A DNA stretch of 64,000 nucleotides from PMG-095 sp040348785 (lineage in GTDB: Bacteria; Myxococcota_A; Polyangia; Polyangiales; Polyangiaceae), in NCBI GenBank assembly GCA_040348785.1, contig JBEQTH010000045.1, positions 1 through 64,000 on the forward strand, given 5' to 3'. Made by a program: the position numbers and the translations under genes. Numbering within the stretch: position 1 is the first letter of the stretch; every line of letters starts with the position of its first letter. Of the stretch, positions 8,917-17,636 are shown piece by piece. Under the pieces are notes generated by a model, which ran no database searches, was not told where the DNA came from, and saw only the letters and a program-made list of their open reading frames with translations.

Positions 8917-10374
8917 ATGGTTTTTTCGAGTCACATCTTCATCTTCTATTTTTTGCCGCTGGTGCTCGGCGCGTACTACCTCGCGCCGTTCCGCGCGCGC
9001 ACCGCTTTGATCGCCATCGCAAGCTACGTGTTCTACGGCTGGGCCAACCCGCTGTGGGCAGTGATCATGTTCTTCGGCTCCAGCGTGGACTACGTGTGTG
9101 GTCTGGCCCTGGTTCGGCTATCGGGGTTGGCGGACGTAGGCGGCCTACCGCCCGTGATCGGCCCCGAAGTGCCTCGCACGCGCGCGATGAAGGCCGTGCT
9201 CACGGTGTCGATCGTGACCAACTTGGGGCTGCTCGCGGTCTTCAAGTACACCGGGTTCGCAGCAGAGAACATCAACGCCCTGGGCGCGCTGCTCGGGCTC
9301 GGCAGCTCGCTTTTACCGGTAGTGCATCTGGTGCTGCCGGTCGGAATCTCGTTCTACACGTTCAAGGCCATGAGCTACGCCATCGACGTGTACCGCGGTG
9401 ACGCTCGCCCCATGCGCCGCTTCACCGACTACATGTGTTTCGAGGCGTTTTTTCCGGACTTGGTCGCGGGCCCGATCATTCGCTACGCCGCACTGGAAGA
9501 GCAGATGCGCGTCCGGCAGCACACGCTAGACAAGTTCGCGCGGGGCGTTGCCTTCTTTGCGTTCGGTATGGGCAAGAAGATCTTGCTCGCCAACCCCATG
9601 GCCCACATCGCCGACACGGCGTTCGCGAGCGGGACCCAGCACGCCTACGACGCCTGGTTCGGCATCGTTGGTTACGCCTTTCAGATTTACTTCGATTTCT
9701 CGGGCTACTCCGACATGGCGGTGGGGCTCGCGCTGATGATGGGCTTCGTGCTGATTCAAAATTTCGATTCGCCATACAAGTCACGCAGCATCACCGAGTT
9801 TTGGCGCCGCTGGCACATCAGCCTCTCCACCTGGCTGCGCGACTACTTGTACATTCCGCTCGGTGGCAACCGCAAAGGGCCGCGGCGCACCTACCTGAAC
9901 CTGATGGCGGTGATGCTGTGCGGTGGCCTTTGGCACGGCGCGAGTTGGAACTTCGTGATCTGGGGCGGCATTCACGGCGGAATGCTGGCTTTGGAGCGCA
10001 AGCTCGGCAAAAAGCACCCGCTCTCTCGCTTACCGCCGGCGCTGGGCGTGGCCAGTACGTTCTTGATCGTGTGCCTGTCCTGGGTCTTCTTCCGTGCCAA
10101 GACACTTCACCAAGCGACGAGCTATTTTGCGGCGCTGTTCGGCTTTGGCCACGTCACGGCCGCCGCCGATGTCGCGGGCGGGGCTTTGTACGCACCGTAC
10201 TATTCCGCACTGTTCGTGCTGTCTGCGATCGTGGTCTGGGGCATGCCGAACACGTGGCAGTTCACGGTTCGCCTCTCGTTGCCGCGCGCGATGGGTGCCA
10301 TGGCGATGCTCGCCCTCGCCACGCTCTTGATGTGGACGCAAACCACGAACCCGTTCCTGTACTTCCAATTCTGA
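8917..10374 (+). CDS. MBOAT-family O-acyltransferase (AlgI-like)
   Basis: 485 residues, the usual AlgI length, with about ten hydrophobic helices. Diagnostic motifs: 'FDFSGYSDMAVG', 'SITEFWRRWHISLSTWLRDY', 'YIPLGGNRKG' and 'GGLWHGASWNFVIWG' containing the catalytic His. AlgI-like proteins carry acetyl across the inner membrane and hand it to periplasmic SGNH transferases. The next gene is such a protein (9-bp gap), so the pair should acetylate the polysaccharide made by this operon. The start follows the esterase gene by 18 bp. Confidence 0.95.
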   Translation: MVFSSHIFIFYFLPLVLGAYYLAPFRARTALIAIASYVFYGWANPLWAVIMFFGSSVDYVCGLALVRLSGLADVGGLPPVIGPEVPRTRAMKAVLTVSIVTNLGLLAVFKYTGFAAENINALGALLGLGSSLLPVVHLVLPVGISFYTFKAMSYAIDVYRGDARPMRRFTDYMCFEAFFPDLVAGPIIRYAALEEQMRVRQHTLDKFARGVAFFAFGMGKKILLANPMAHIADTAFASGTQHAYDAWFGIVGYAFQIYFDFSGYSDMAVGLALMMGFVLIQNFDSPYKSRSITEFWRRWHISLSTWLRDYLYIPLGGNRKGPRRTYLNLMAVMLCGGLWHGASWNFVIWGGIHGGMLALERKLGKKHPLSRLPPALGVASTFLIVCLSWVFFRAKTLHQATSYFAALFGFGHVTAAADVAGGALYAPYYSALFVLSAIVVWGMPNTWQFTVRLSLPRAMGAMAMLALATLLMWTQTTNPFLYFQF

Positions 10375-10383
10375 GGCCGCCGC

Positions 10384-11685
10384 ATGCAAACAAGCCCGCT
10401 TGCACCGCCCCTCGCCTTGCCTGGACTCGGCGGCCCGACCGATCCTTCTCACGACGAGCTGCTCCGGCGAGGAATCATTCATACGGACGTGCAGCGCGGG
10501 GTCGCCGGGCTGTTGGTCGGCTTCTTCGTTTGTTTGATGTGCGTGGTGCCGCTCAGCCAGGCGTATTTGGAGCATCGCGAGGGCGAAGACTCCCCGTTCT
10601 TGGATCTACTTCGGCGCAAGCCGAGCGCCGAAAGCGTGCGCCAACTCGAGAAAGACATCGAGCAAGGCTCGTACGCCAAGTCGTACACCCAACCTCGGAT
10701 GCAACTGCTGCTGACGCGCTGGGGGCGCGTCGGCAACAAGTTGGCTCTAGTCGGTCAGCGTGGCTATCTCTACTACAAGCCGGGAATCACGCACGTGTCG
10801 GGGCCGGGCTTTCTGGATCCGGACGTGCAGCGCAGCCGCGAGAAGGACGTGTTGGATTCCGGAGAGACACCGATCGTGGCCGACCCAAGGCCTGCGATCT
10901 TCGCTTTTCACGAGGCCCTCGCGCAGCGCGGCATCCGTTTGGTGCTGCTGCCAGTACCGGACAAAGCGGCGCTCGCCGGCGAGCCCTTGCACGGCCGCAG
11001 TGCGCCGCGAGCGCGCCCGGAAAATCCAGATTTTCGGGCGCTTTTGCGTGAGCTCCAGGGGCGCGGGGTCGCCGTGCTGGATGTCGCGCCGGGCGTGGTC
11101 TCGAATTCGAGCCTGTTCCTCGCTCAGGACACCCATTGGACGCCGAGCTTCATGGAACGGGTCGCTCGTGATCTCGCGAGCTACGTGAAGCAGCTCACAC
11201 CGCTACCGGAGTCGAGCAACGGTGGCCGTTGGCACGCGGTGCCACAGCCGATGGCCCGCCTCGGGGATTTGGTGGACATGTTGAAGCTGCCCGAGACGCA
11301 ATCCGCCTTCCAACCGCAATCGGTCACCGTGCACTCGGTGCGCGACGCGGAAGGCAACCCCTGGGAAGCCGACGAGCAAGCCGATGTGCTGCTGCTTGGC
11401 GATAGCTTCACGAACATCTTCTCACTCGAGGGCATGGGCTGGGGCGATGCCGCGGGCCTCGCGCCGCAGCTTTCGCTCGCGCTCGGCCGTCCGCTCGACG
11501 TGATCGCCCAAAACGACGCCGGCGCGTTCGCGACACGGCAAGCTCTGGCCCGAGAGCTCGCGAGCGGCAGCGACCGGCTGCACGGCAAGCGGGTCGTGAT
11601 CTGGGAGTTTGCCTCGCGCGAGCTGTCGGTGGGCGACTGGAAACGCATCGACTGGGTGCACCCCGCCCACGAGGAAGGAAAGTAA
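10384..11685 (+). CDS. AlgX/AlgJ-like SGNH O-acetyltransferase, membrane-anchored
   Basis: 433 residues. A single N-terminal membrane helix (about 42-58, 'LLVGFFVCLMCVV') anchors a periplasmic SGNH-like domain: 'GYLYY', 'VLLPVPDKAAL', 'AQDTHWTP' (DxHW block with catalytic Asp/His) and 'LLGDSFTNIFS' (GDS block with catalytic Ser). It is predicted to move acetyl from the MBOAT partner onto the glycan. The last base is shared with the ATG of the next gene (11685). A second protein of this family is encoded at 15597. Confidence 0.9.
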   Translation: MQTSPLAPPLALPGLGGPTDPSHDELLRRGIIHTDVQRGVAGLLVGFFVCLMCVVPLSQAYLEHREGEDSPFLDLLRRKPSAESVRQLEKDIEQGSYAKSYTQPRMQLLLTRWGRVGNKLALVGQRGYLYYKPGITHVSGPGFLDPDVQRSREKDVLDSGETPIVADPRPAIFAFHEALAQRGIRLVLLPVPDKAALAGEPLHGRSAPRARPENPDFRALLRELQGRGVAVLDVAPGVVSNSSLFLAQDTHWTPSFMERVARDLASYVKQLTPLPESSNGGRWHAVPQPMARLGDLVDMLKLPETQSAFQPQSVTVHSVRDAEGNPWEADEQADVLLLGDSFTNIFSLEGMGWGDAAGLAPQLSLALGRPLDVIAQNDAGAFATRQALARELASGSDRLHGKRVVIWEFASRELSVGDWKRIDWVHPAHEEGK

Positions 11686-12653
11686 TGCCAATCGCCGTCG
11701 TCACCGGTGCAGCCGGAGTAATGGGCACCCGCTTGGTGATCCGACTCATCAAAGCGGGTTTCCAGGTTCGCGCCCTGGTTCTGCCCAACGACCCGCTGCG
11801 CGCGCGCATCGAGGCGTTGGGCTGCGAGATCCGCGAGGGAAACGTGGCCGACGCGCAGTCGCTCGCGAACCTATGCGCGGGGGCAAACACTGTTTACCAC
11901 CTCGCCGCCGTCATCATCTCTCACGATCCGACCGTCTTCACGCGTGTCAACCGCGACGGCACCGCGAACATGGTGAAGGAGGCCGTGTGCGCCGGGGTTC
12001 GGCACTTCATCTACGTCTCGTCGGCCTCGGTCACCTACCCGATCCGCACCGCGTACGCAGAGTCAAAGCTGCAAGCCGAGCAGTTGGTGCGCGAGTGCGC
12101 TGGGCTGACGTACACCATCGTTCGGCCCACGCTGGTGTACGAAGCGGGCGGCGGCCAAGAGCTGATGATGTTCCTCGCCGGCCTGCGGCGATTTCCGATC
12201 GTCCCCTTCATCGGTGCCGGCAACGCGTTGAAGCGCCCGGTGTGGTCCGAAGACGTGATCGATGGCCTGACGCGGCTCGCAGGCAACTCGACAGCGCATG
12301 GAAAAACATACAATTTGAGCGGCGGGGAAGCGATTTCCATGCTCGAGCTGGCGAAGCTCTTGCTGCGCCACCACGGCAGTGAGCGCCCCATTTTGCCGCT
12401 TCCTGCGGCGTTGTTTCGGGGCGTGGCGCGGGTGCTCGCCGCTACTTCGAAGCGGCCCGCGCTCACCTCGAGCGCGATCGCCGGCATCGTCAACGATGCG
12501 AATCTGGATCCTGGCGAGGCCATGCGCGACCTCGGCTATGCCCCGCTCGGAGTTCGCGAGGGCTTCCGGCGCTGCTTTCCGATTCCGCGCCACGCGCACT
12601 CGGCAGAGCTCTCGCAGTCTCAGACACCGTTCGAGAAAGGAAGTACAACATGA
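11685..12653 (+). CDS. NAD-dependent sugar epimerase/dehydratase (extended SDR)
   Basis: 322 residues. The N-terminal Rossmann fold has 'VTGAAGVMGTRL', with 'YHLAAVI' and catalytic 'SSASVTY' and 'YAESK' (Tyr-x3-Lys). This is the NAD-dependent epimerase/3-beta-HSD-like branch of the extended SDRs. In this operon it most likely makes or modifies a nucleotide sugar for the repeating unit. Its stop overlaps the next start by 4 bp. Exact substrate cannot be told from sequence. Confidence 0.85.
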   Translation: MPIAVVTGAAGVMGTRLVIRLIKAGFQVRALVLPNDPLRARIEALGCEIREGNVADAQSLANLCAGANTVYHLAAVIISHDPTVFTRVNRDGTANMVKEAVCAGVRHFIYVSSASVTYPIRTAYAESKLQAEQLVRECAGLTYTIVRPTLVYEAGGGQELMMFLAGLRRFPIVPFIGAGNALKRPVWSEDVIDGLTRLAGNSTAHGKTYNLSGGEAISMLELAKLLLRHHGSERPILPLPAALFRGVARVLAATSKRPALTSSAIAGIVNDANLDPGEAMRDLGYAPLGVREGFRRCFPIPRHAHSAELSQSQTPFEKGSTT

Positions 12654-13813
12654 GTCGGCAACATTGGCTTCGCCTGGCAGGTGCCGTGGTGGCGCTCGCA
12701 CTCGGTGCGTGCTCGTCCATCAGCGGCGCCCCACCCAAGGGCGCTGACGACGCGCCGCCTGCGGACGAGCTGGCCGCCATGAAAGAGGTCGGCGAAAAAG
12801 CCGGCGGCGTGATCGTCTGGTCCAGCTCACGCGAGGAAAACCACGATCTTTACACGATGAAGACCGATGGGTCCGACGTGAAGCAGATCACCAAGGGCGA
12901 TCAGGTCGACTGGTTTCCGCGCTTTTCACCAGACGGTTCGAAGATCTTGTTTTGTCGCAGCAAGAGCGGCTGGGTGAGCGAGCGCGACGCCAACAGCAGC
13001 GATAAGTGGGACCTGTACACGATCGCTAGCGAGGGCGGCGAGCCCGAGAAGGTGATCAAAGACGCGAGCTGGGGCAGCTGGATCTCGAACGACGAGGTGC
13101 TCTTCGTGCGTGGCACCAAGATCTTCCGCAGCAAGCTCGGCTCGGGCGAAGAGACGCGCATCATGGACAGCGAGGGGGTGTCTGATCTGAGCGGCGCGTT
13201 GCTTCAGCAGCCGGAGCTTTCTGCTGACGGTAAGCTCATCGCCATCACGCTGCGGGGTTCCAAACGCGAGACCGGGATCTGGAACATCGCCAAGAAGGCC
13301 TGGACGCAAACTGGCCTCGGCTGCCAAATCAATTGGACGCCGGACGACTCCGCCATCTACTGGGTACACCCGACGGGCAACGGCGGCAGCCGCGTGTTCA
13401 AAATGCCGATCAAAGACGGCGCGCCGCCCAAGCAAGAGCTGGATGAAGACCAGCTCCAGTTCATGGACATGCCCGGGCGCCGATCCCATGAATACTTTCC
13501 GCAGCTGTCGCGAGACGGTAAATGGATGGTTTGGGGCATCACCCAGCGCGGCCACGACCACGACATCGCGGACTACGAGATCTACCTCTGGGAAGTCGGG
13601 ACGCCCTTCGAGAAAGCGGTGCGGTTGACGCACAACTCGGGCAACGATCGCTGGCCGGACATCTTCATCCCTTCCGCGGCTGCCAGCGCGAGCAGCGCTC
13701 AGGCGACGTCCGAAACTGAAAAGCCGGCGGGCGCAGACGAGCCGGCTGCCCCTGCCAGCAAAGAGACCGAGAAGCCCGCGCGCGGCAAGAAGCGCCCGAA
13801 AGGCAAGCGATGA
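12650..13813 (+). CDS. TolB-like beta-propeller lipoprotein
   Basis: 387 residues. Lipobox 'LGAC' (Cys about 24). Several PD40/WD40-like blades follow: 'DLYTMKTDGSDVKQIT', 'WFPRFSPDGSKILF', 'QPELSADGKLIAI', 'FPQLSRDGKWMVW'. The tail (about 345-387) is low-complexity Ala/Glu/Lys/Pro. Such propellers mediate protein-protein or protein-glycan contacts in the periplasm. Its location between two epimerase genes, with 4-bp overlaps on both sides, suggests a structural part of the export or modification complex. Confidence 0.85.
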   Translation: MSRQHWLRLAGAVVALALGACSSISGAPPKGADDAPPADELAAMKEVGEKAGGVIVWSSSREENHDLYTMKTDGSDVKQITKGDQVDWFPRFSPDGSKILFCRSKSGWVSERDANSSDKWDLYTIASEGGEPEKVIKDASWGSWISNDEVLFVRGTKIFRSKLGSGEETRIMDSEGVSDLSGALLQQPELSADGKLIAITLRGSKRETGIWNIAKKAWTQTGLGCQINWTPDDSAIYWVHPTGNGGSRVFKMPIKDGAPPKQELDEDQLQFMDMPGRRSHEYFPQLSRDGKWMVWGITQRGHDHDIADYEIYLWEVGTPFEKAVRLTHNSGNDRWPDIFIPSAAASASSAQATSETEKPAGADEPAAPASKETEKPARGKKRPKGKR

Positions 13814-14889
13814 TCCCGAAGCGAATCGCCGTATTGGGTGCGGGCGGTTTTCTGGGCTCGCACTTGGTGCCGGGCCTGATCGAGCGTTTCGGGTGTCAGA
13901 TCGACGCGGTGGATCTCGATCTGCGTAAGTTGGAGCACGAGGATGAGCGTATCCGGCGCGTGGCGGCTAGCGTGGCCGAGCCGAGCGTCGTGTCGGACGT
14001 GACGCGGGGCGCGGACGTCGTGCTCTCGCTCACGGCGCTCTGTAATCCCGCTCAATATTCGACTATCCCGCTGGAAGTAATCGATTCGAGCTTCACCGAT
14101 CTGTTGCCGCTGGTGAAGGAGTGCGAGCGGCGGCGCGTGCGCCTGGTCCACTTTTCGACGGCCGAGGTGTATGGGCGTCACGCGCTCGATGCGGCGGGCG
14201 ATCGCTGCGCCGAAATGGCGGAAGACGAATCGTGCTTGCTCATGGGACCCGTGCACCTCGAGCGCTGGACCTATGCCTGCGCCAAGCAACTCCTCGAGCG
14301 GGTGATCTGGGCCAGCGGCAGGCATGGCAATTTGCCGTTCACTATCATCCGTCCCTTCAACACCATCGGCCCGCGTATGGATTTCCTGCCCGGGATCGAC
14401 GGCGACGGCATCCCGCGCGTGCTGGCTTGTTTCATGGCCAACTTGCTGCGCGGGGAGCCGCTCGAGCTCGTGGACGGCGGTTCGCAAAAGCGCGCATTCA
14501 TGTGCGTGAGTGACATGGTGGAGGCCGTGTCGCGCGTCGTCGCGGAACCGAAAGCGTGCGCCGGACAAATCCTCAACTTGGGAAATCCCAACAACGACGT
14601 GAGCATCGCCGAGCTCGGTCGGAACTTGGCTCGCGTGTTCGCCGAATGTAGCCCAGGCACGCCCAAGGCGCGTTTCACGAGCGTCTCTGCGCGTGAGTTC
14701 TATGGGCCGGGTTACGACGACACCCCCGAGCGGATCCCGGACATTCGCAAAGCCAGACGCCTGCTGGATTGGCAACCCACTCGAACGCTGGCCGAGATGC
14801 TGCCAGAGATCGTTCGCGACTATATCCAGCGCTACGGCGCGCAGATCCAGCCTGCAGCCGAGCGCGGGCCGCAACGGCGAGCGAGCTGA
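13810..14889 (+). CDS. NAD-dependent epimerase/decarboxylase, UDP-glucuronate decarboxylase-like
   Basis: 359 residues. 'VLGAGGFLGSHLV' is the NAD-binding loop, 'FSTAEVYG' the catalytic Ser region and 'YACAK' the Tyr-x3-Lys pair. 'IIRPFNTIGPRMDFLPG' and 'FMCVSDMVEAV' resemble the ArnA C-terminal domain and UDP-xylose synthase branch. A UDP-glucuronate-derived pentose is therefore a possible product, but this is an inference from resemblance. Overlaps the previous gene by 4 bp; the next start is 1 bp after its stop. Confidence 0.85.
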   Translation: MIPKRIAVLGAGGFLGSHLVPGLIERFGCQIDAVDLDLRKLEHEDERIRRVAASVAEPSVVSDVTRGADVVLSLTALCNPAQYSTIPLEVIDSSFTDLLPLVKECERRRVRLVHFSTAEVYGRHALDAAGDRCAEMAEDESCLLMGPVHLERWTYACAKQLLERVIWASGRHGNLPFTIIRPFNTIGPRMDFLPGIDGDGIPRVLACFMANLLRGEPLELVDGGSQKRAFMCVSDMVEAVSRVVAEPKACAGQILNLGNPNNDVSIAELGRNLARVFAECSPGTPKARFTSVSAREFYGPGYDDTPERIPDIRKARRLLDWQPTRTLAEMLPEIVRDYIQRYGAQIQPAAERGPQRRAS

Positions 14890-14890
14890 G

Positions 14891-15610
14891 ATGAGCTGGG
14901 TGATCGTCATCCCCGCTTATCAGGCGGCGCTCCACATCCAAGGCGTGCTTCGGCGCATCGCCGCGCTCGATGCGCCCGAGCTCGGGCTCGTCGTCGTCGT
15001 CAACGACGGCAGCAGCGACGAGACCTCGCAGCGCGTCCGCGAATCGGGCTTCAATCGCTGCGAGCTGCGCTTGATCGAGCGCCCGAAAAATGGCGGTTAT
15101 GGCGCGGCGATGAAAGACGGCTTGGATGCCGCGCGCTCGCTCGACCCCGATGTCGTGGCTTGCATCCATGCCGATGGCCAGTACGGCCCCGAAGCGCTGC
15201 CCGGGCTGTGCTCGGCGCTATCGCTCCCCGCTCGTGACCTGATTCAAGGCTCGCGCATCGCGTCCGGCACCGCGCTCTCGGGCGGAATGCCAATTTACAA
15301 GTTCGTCGGCAACGCACTGCTCAATCGCCTCGAGAACCATACACTCGGGCTCTCGCTAACCGATTATCATAGTGGCTATTTGGTGTATGGGCGCCGCGCG
15401 CTCGCGCTCGACTACCATCGTTTATCGAACAGCTTCGACTTCGACCTCGAGCTGATTGCCACGGCCAGAGCCCGCGGGCTTTCGGTCGGTGAAGCGCCGA
15501 TCCCGACCCACTACGGCGACGAGGTCTCGCACCTGAACCCACTGAGCTATGGGCTGCGTGTCTTGAGAGTAATGTGGAACTATCGGCGGGGGCGCTATGC
15601 GGCTGCGTGA
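14891..15610 (+). CDS. Family 2 glycosyltransferase (DPM1/undecaprenyl-P type)
   Basis: 239 residues from ATG 14891, one base after the preceding stop; an upstream extension in the same frame would overlap the epimerase and is unlikely. GT-A motifs: 'VIPAYQ', 'VVVNDGSSDET', 'HADGQYGPEAL' (DxD-like) and 'SGYLVYGRRAL'. It lacks C-terminal membrane helices, so it resembles soluble dolichyl/undecaprenyl-phosphate glycosyltransferases. It likely starts or extends the lipid-linked repeat unit. The following gene begins 14 bp inside its 3' end. Confidence 0.88.
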   Translation: MSWVIVIPAYQAALHIQGVLRRIAALDAPELGLVVVVNDGSSDETSQRVRESGFNRCELRLIERPKNGGYGAAMKDGLDAARSLDPDVVACIHADGQYGPEALPGLCSALSLPARDLIQGSRIASGTALSGGMPIYKFVGNALLNRLENHTLGLSLTDYHSGYLVYGRRALALDYHRLSNSFDFDLELIATARARGLSVGEAPIPTHYGDEVSHLNPLSYGLRVLRVMWNYRRGRYAAA

Positions 15611-17636
15611 TCCGCGCGCACTTTGCTGCTCGCTGCTGCTGCTCGGCTGCAGTGCTGGCGGCGCACATTTTCCGTGGGGAGCCGCCGCGCGCGCCCCCGT
15701 CGCCGAGCGCGCGGACGTGCACACCTTGAACCGAGGCTATCGGCGTACTCAATCCCAGGTCTGGGTCCGCAAGGTGGACCGTCCGACGCGAGCGGCGCTG
15801 GACTACGCCGCCTATCACGCCAACTTCATGATCGCCGATCCAGAGCCGGAGAGCCCGATCGATCCCGGGCAGCACCCGGACACCTCGCACCCGTTCGCGG
15901 GCAAGATCGAACGCGGCACACTGACCAGCGACTTCAGCAAGCTTCCTCTTTCGGAAGCAGAGCGTGGACAGCCGCTCGCCTTCGCGCCGCTGTCCGAGTT
16001 CTTGCAAGCGCGCAAGGTGGAGGGTGCGGGGGAGCTCGCGGCGGTTGGTGCGGCCGTGCACGACGAAAAGTGGGGGCTGAGCTTGCCCGCGGGCAGCTCC
16101 GCTCAAACGCTGGCCGAGCTCTACCTGCACCGCTCCGGCACGGGCTCCGAGCTGTGGGCCAAGATCGAGTTTCAGCCTTGGTTTCAGCCGTTTTCCGCGT
16201 CGCCCGATCAAGACGGCGACGGCTACCGCGAGCTCTACGGTCGGGTATCGAGCGCGGCAGCCTCGTCGGACGTCGTGTCGGCCGCGCAAGGTGAGTACGC
16301 GAGCCTCGTGCTGGGTCCGAGCGAGGTCAAAGCCTGGGCCAATCAGCTGTCGTCTTATTGGTACCCGTCCTTCAACACGGACCTGATGACGCTCGGCAAG
16401 CGCTTTCCCGATGAGCAAACCGAAGCCGATATCAAGCGCGAGCTCGGTGACGCAAGCTTCGAGAACCCGGCGATCGTACTGCGCGGCAAGCCTCAGGGCA
16501 AACCGACGTACAACGTCTTTTTGATCGCAAGCGAAGGCGCGAGCAACGACAATCGGGCGCCAGACAAGCCCACGGCGCCCGAACTGAGGCTCGGTAAGAG
16601 CAAACCCACTCCCGCGCCAGAGCCCGTTGCGCGCGCTCTCGAGCTCGAGCTCGAGCACGCGGGCGGCTCTTGGTCCGCTTGGGCCGCACGCGTCGCCCCA
16701 GTGCGGGACGGGGTGCGCCGCATGCTCAAGGCGATGCCCAAGGCCTCCAAAGCCGTGGCAGGCCAGAACGGCTTTTTGTTCTATCGCAACGGCCTCGAGT
16801 ACCTGGCTGGCGGCGACCTCGAAGCGCAACGCAAAGGCAAGAATCCCGTACCGATCATTCTCGAGTTCAAGAAAGAGCTCGATCGCCAAGGCGTGGATTT
16901 TCTGTTCGTTCCGGTGCCGACCAAGGAAGAGGTCTACCCGGAGGAGCTAGACCCGGCGTTCAAGCAATTCGCGGGGCAAATCGTGAATCCGTGGTTTCGG
17001 AAGTTCCTGCTGAGCTTGTCCAAGCAGGGCGTCGAAGTCGTGGATCTGTTGCCCAGCCTGCTGGCCGCGAAAGCAGCAGGCACGGGGCGTGATTCAGAGC
17101 CGCTCTTTCAACATCAAGACACTCACTGGAGCGACCGCGGGTTGCGCTTGGCGGCTGGGCTTTTGAGCGCGCGCGTCGAAAAGTACGGTTGGTATGCTGA
17201 GCTTTCCAAGCACGCTCAGCGTTTCTCTACGGAAAACACTTCGTTCGTACGCTTCGGTGATTTGCAATCGCGCCTGCCCGAGGCCGAGCAAAAGCGCTAC
17301 TCACCCGAGAGCTTGCTGGCCCATCGTGTCCTCACGGCGAGCAATCAGCCCTACGACGACGATCCGGATAGCCCGGTCGTGCTGCTCGGCGACAGTTTCA
17401 CCGGGGTGTACGAGCTGACGGACGCGGAGCACGCGGGGGTCTCCGCGCACATTGCGCGCGGAATCTCCTACCCCCTGGATTTGGTGATGAGCTACGGCGG
17501 CGGGCCAAACGTTCGCCAAAAGTTGCTCAAGCGCGGGGAAGCCTCGCTGCGCACCAAGAAGCTCGTCATCTGGATGATGACGGCGCGCGACTTGTTCAAT
17601 TACTGGGAGGAGTGGGAACCGCTGAAGGCGCGATGA
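15597..17636 (+). CDS. AlgX/AlgJ-like SGNH lipoprotein with long N-terminal extension
   Basis: 679 residues. Lipobox 'LLLGC' (Cys about 18). Residues about 20-370 form an unrecognised N-terminal region; from about 385 the AlgX/J-type domain follows: 'GQNGFLFYRNGLEYL', 'FLFVPVPTKEEVYP', 'QHQDTHWSD' (DxHW) and 'VLLGDSFTGVYEL' (GDS). All three catalytic blocks are intact. It is a second acetyltransferase candidate, tethered by lipid rather than a helix, so the two may act at different sites or on different sugars. The 680-residue length is unusually long for the family. Confidence 0.88.
   Translation: MRLRDPRALCCSLLLLGCSAGGAHFPWGAAARAPVAERADVHTLNRGYRRTQSQVWVRKVDRPTRAALDYAAYHANFMIADPEPESPIDPGQHPDTSHPFAGKIERGTLTSDFSKLPLSEAERGQPLAFAPLSEFLQARKVEGAGELAAVGAAVHDEKWGLSLPAGSSAQTLAELYLHRSGTGSELWAKIEFQPWFQPFSASPDQDGDGYRELYGRVSSAAASSDVVSAAQGEYASLVLGPSEVKAWANQLSSYWYPSFNTDLMTLGKRFPDEQTEADIKRELGDASFENPAIVLRGKPQGKPTYNVFLIASEGASNDNRAPDKPTAPELRLGKSKPTPAPEPVARALELELEHAGGSWSAWAARVAPVRDGVRRMLKAMPKASKAVAGQNGFLFYRNGLEYLAGGDLEAQRKGKNPVPIILEFKKELDRQGVDFLFVPVPTKEEVYPEELDPAFKQFAGQIVNPWFRKFLLSLSKQGVEVVDLLPSLLAAKAAGTGRDSEPLFQHQDTHWSDRGLRLAAGLLSARVEKYGWYAELSKHAQRFSTENTSFVRFGDLQSRLPEAEQKRYSPESLLAHRVLTASNQPYDDDPDSPVVLLGDSFTGVYELTDAEHAGVSAHIARGISYPLDLVMSYGGGPNVRQKLLKRGEASLRTKKLVIWMMTARDLFNYWEEWEPLKAR

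Noticed and set aside
15321..16889. Long antisense open frame (522 codons) opposite the AlgX/J-like lipoprotein
   Set aside because: Shadow of GC-rich codon bias; no domain, no ribosome-binding site, and the sense frame has clear family motifs.
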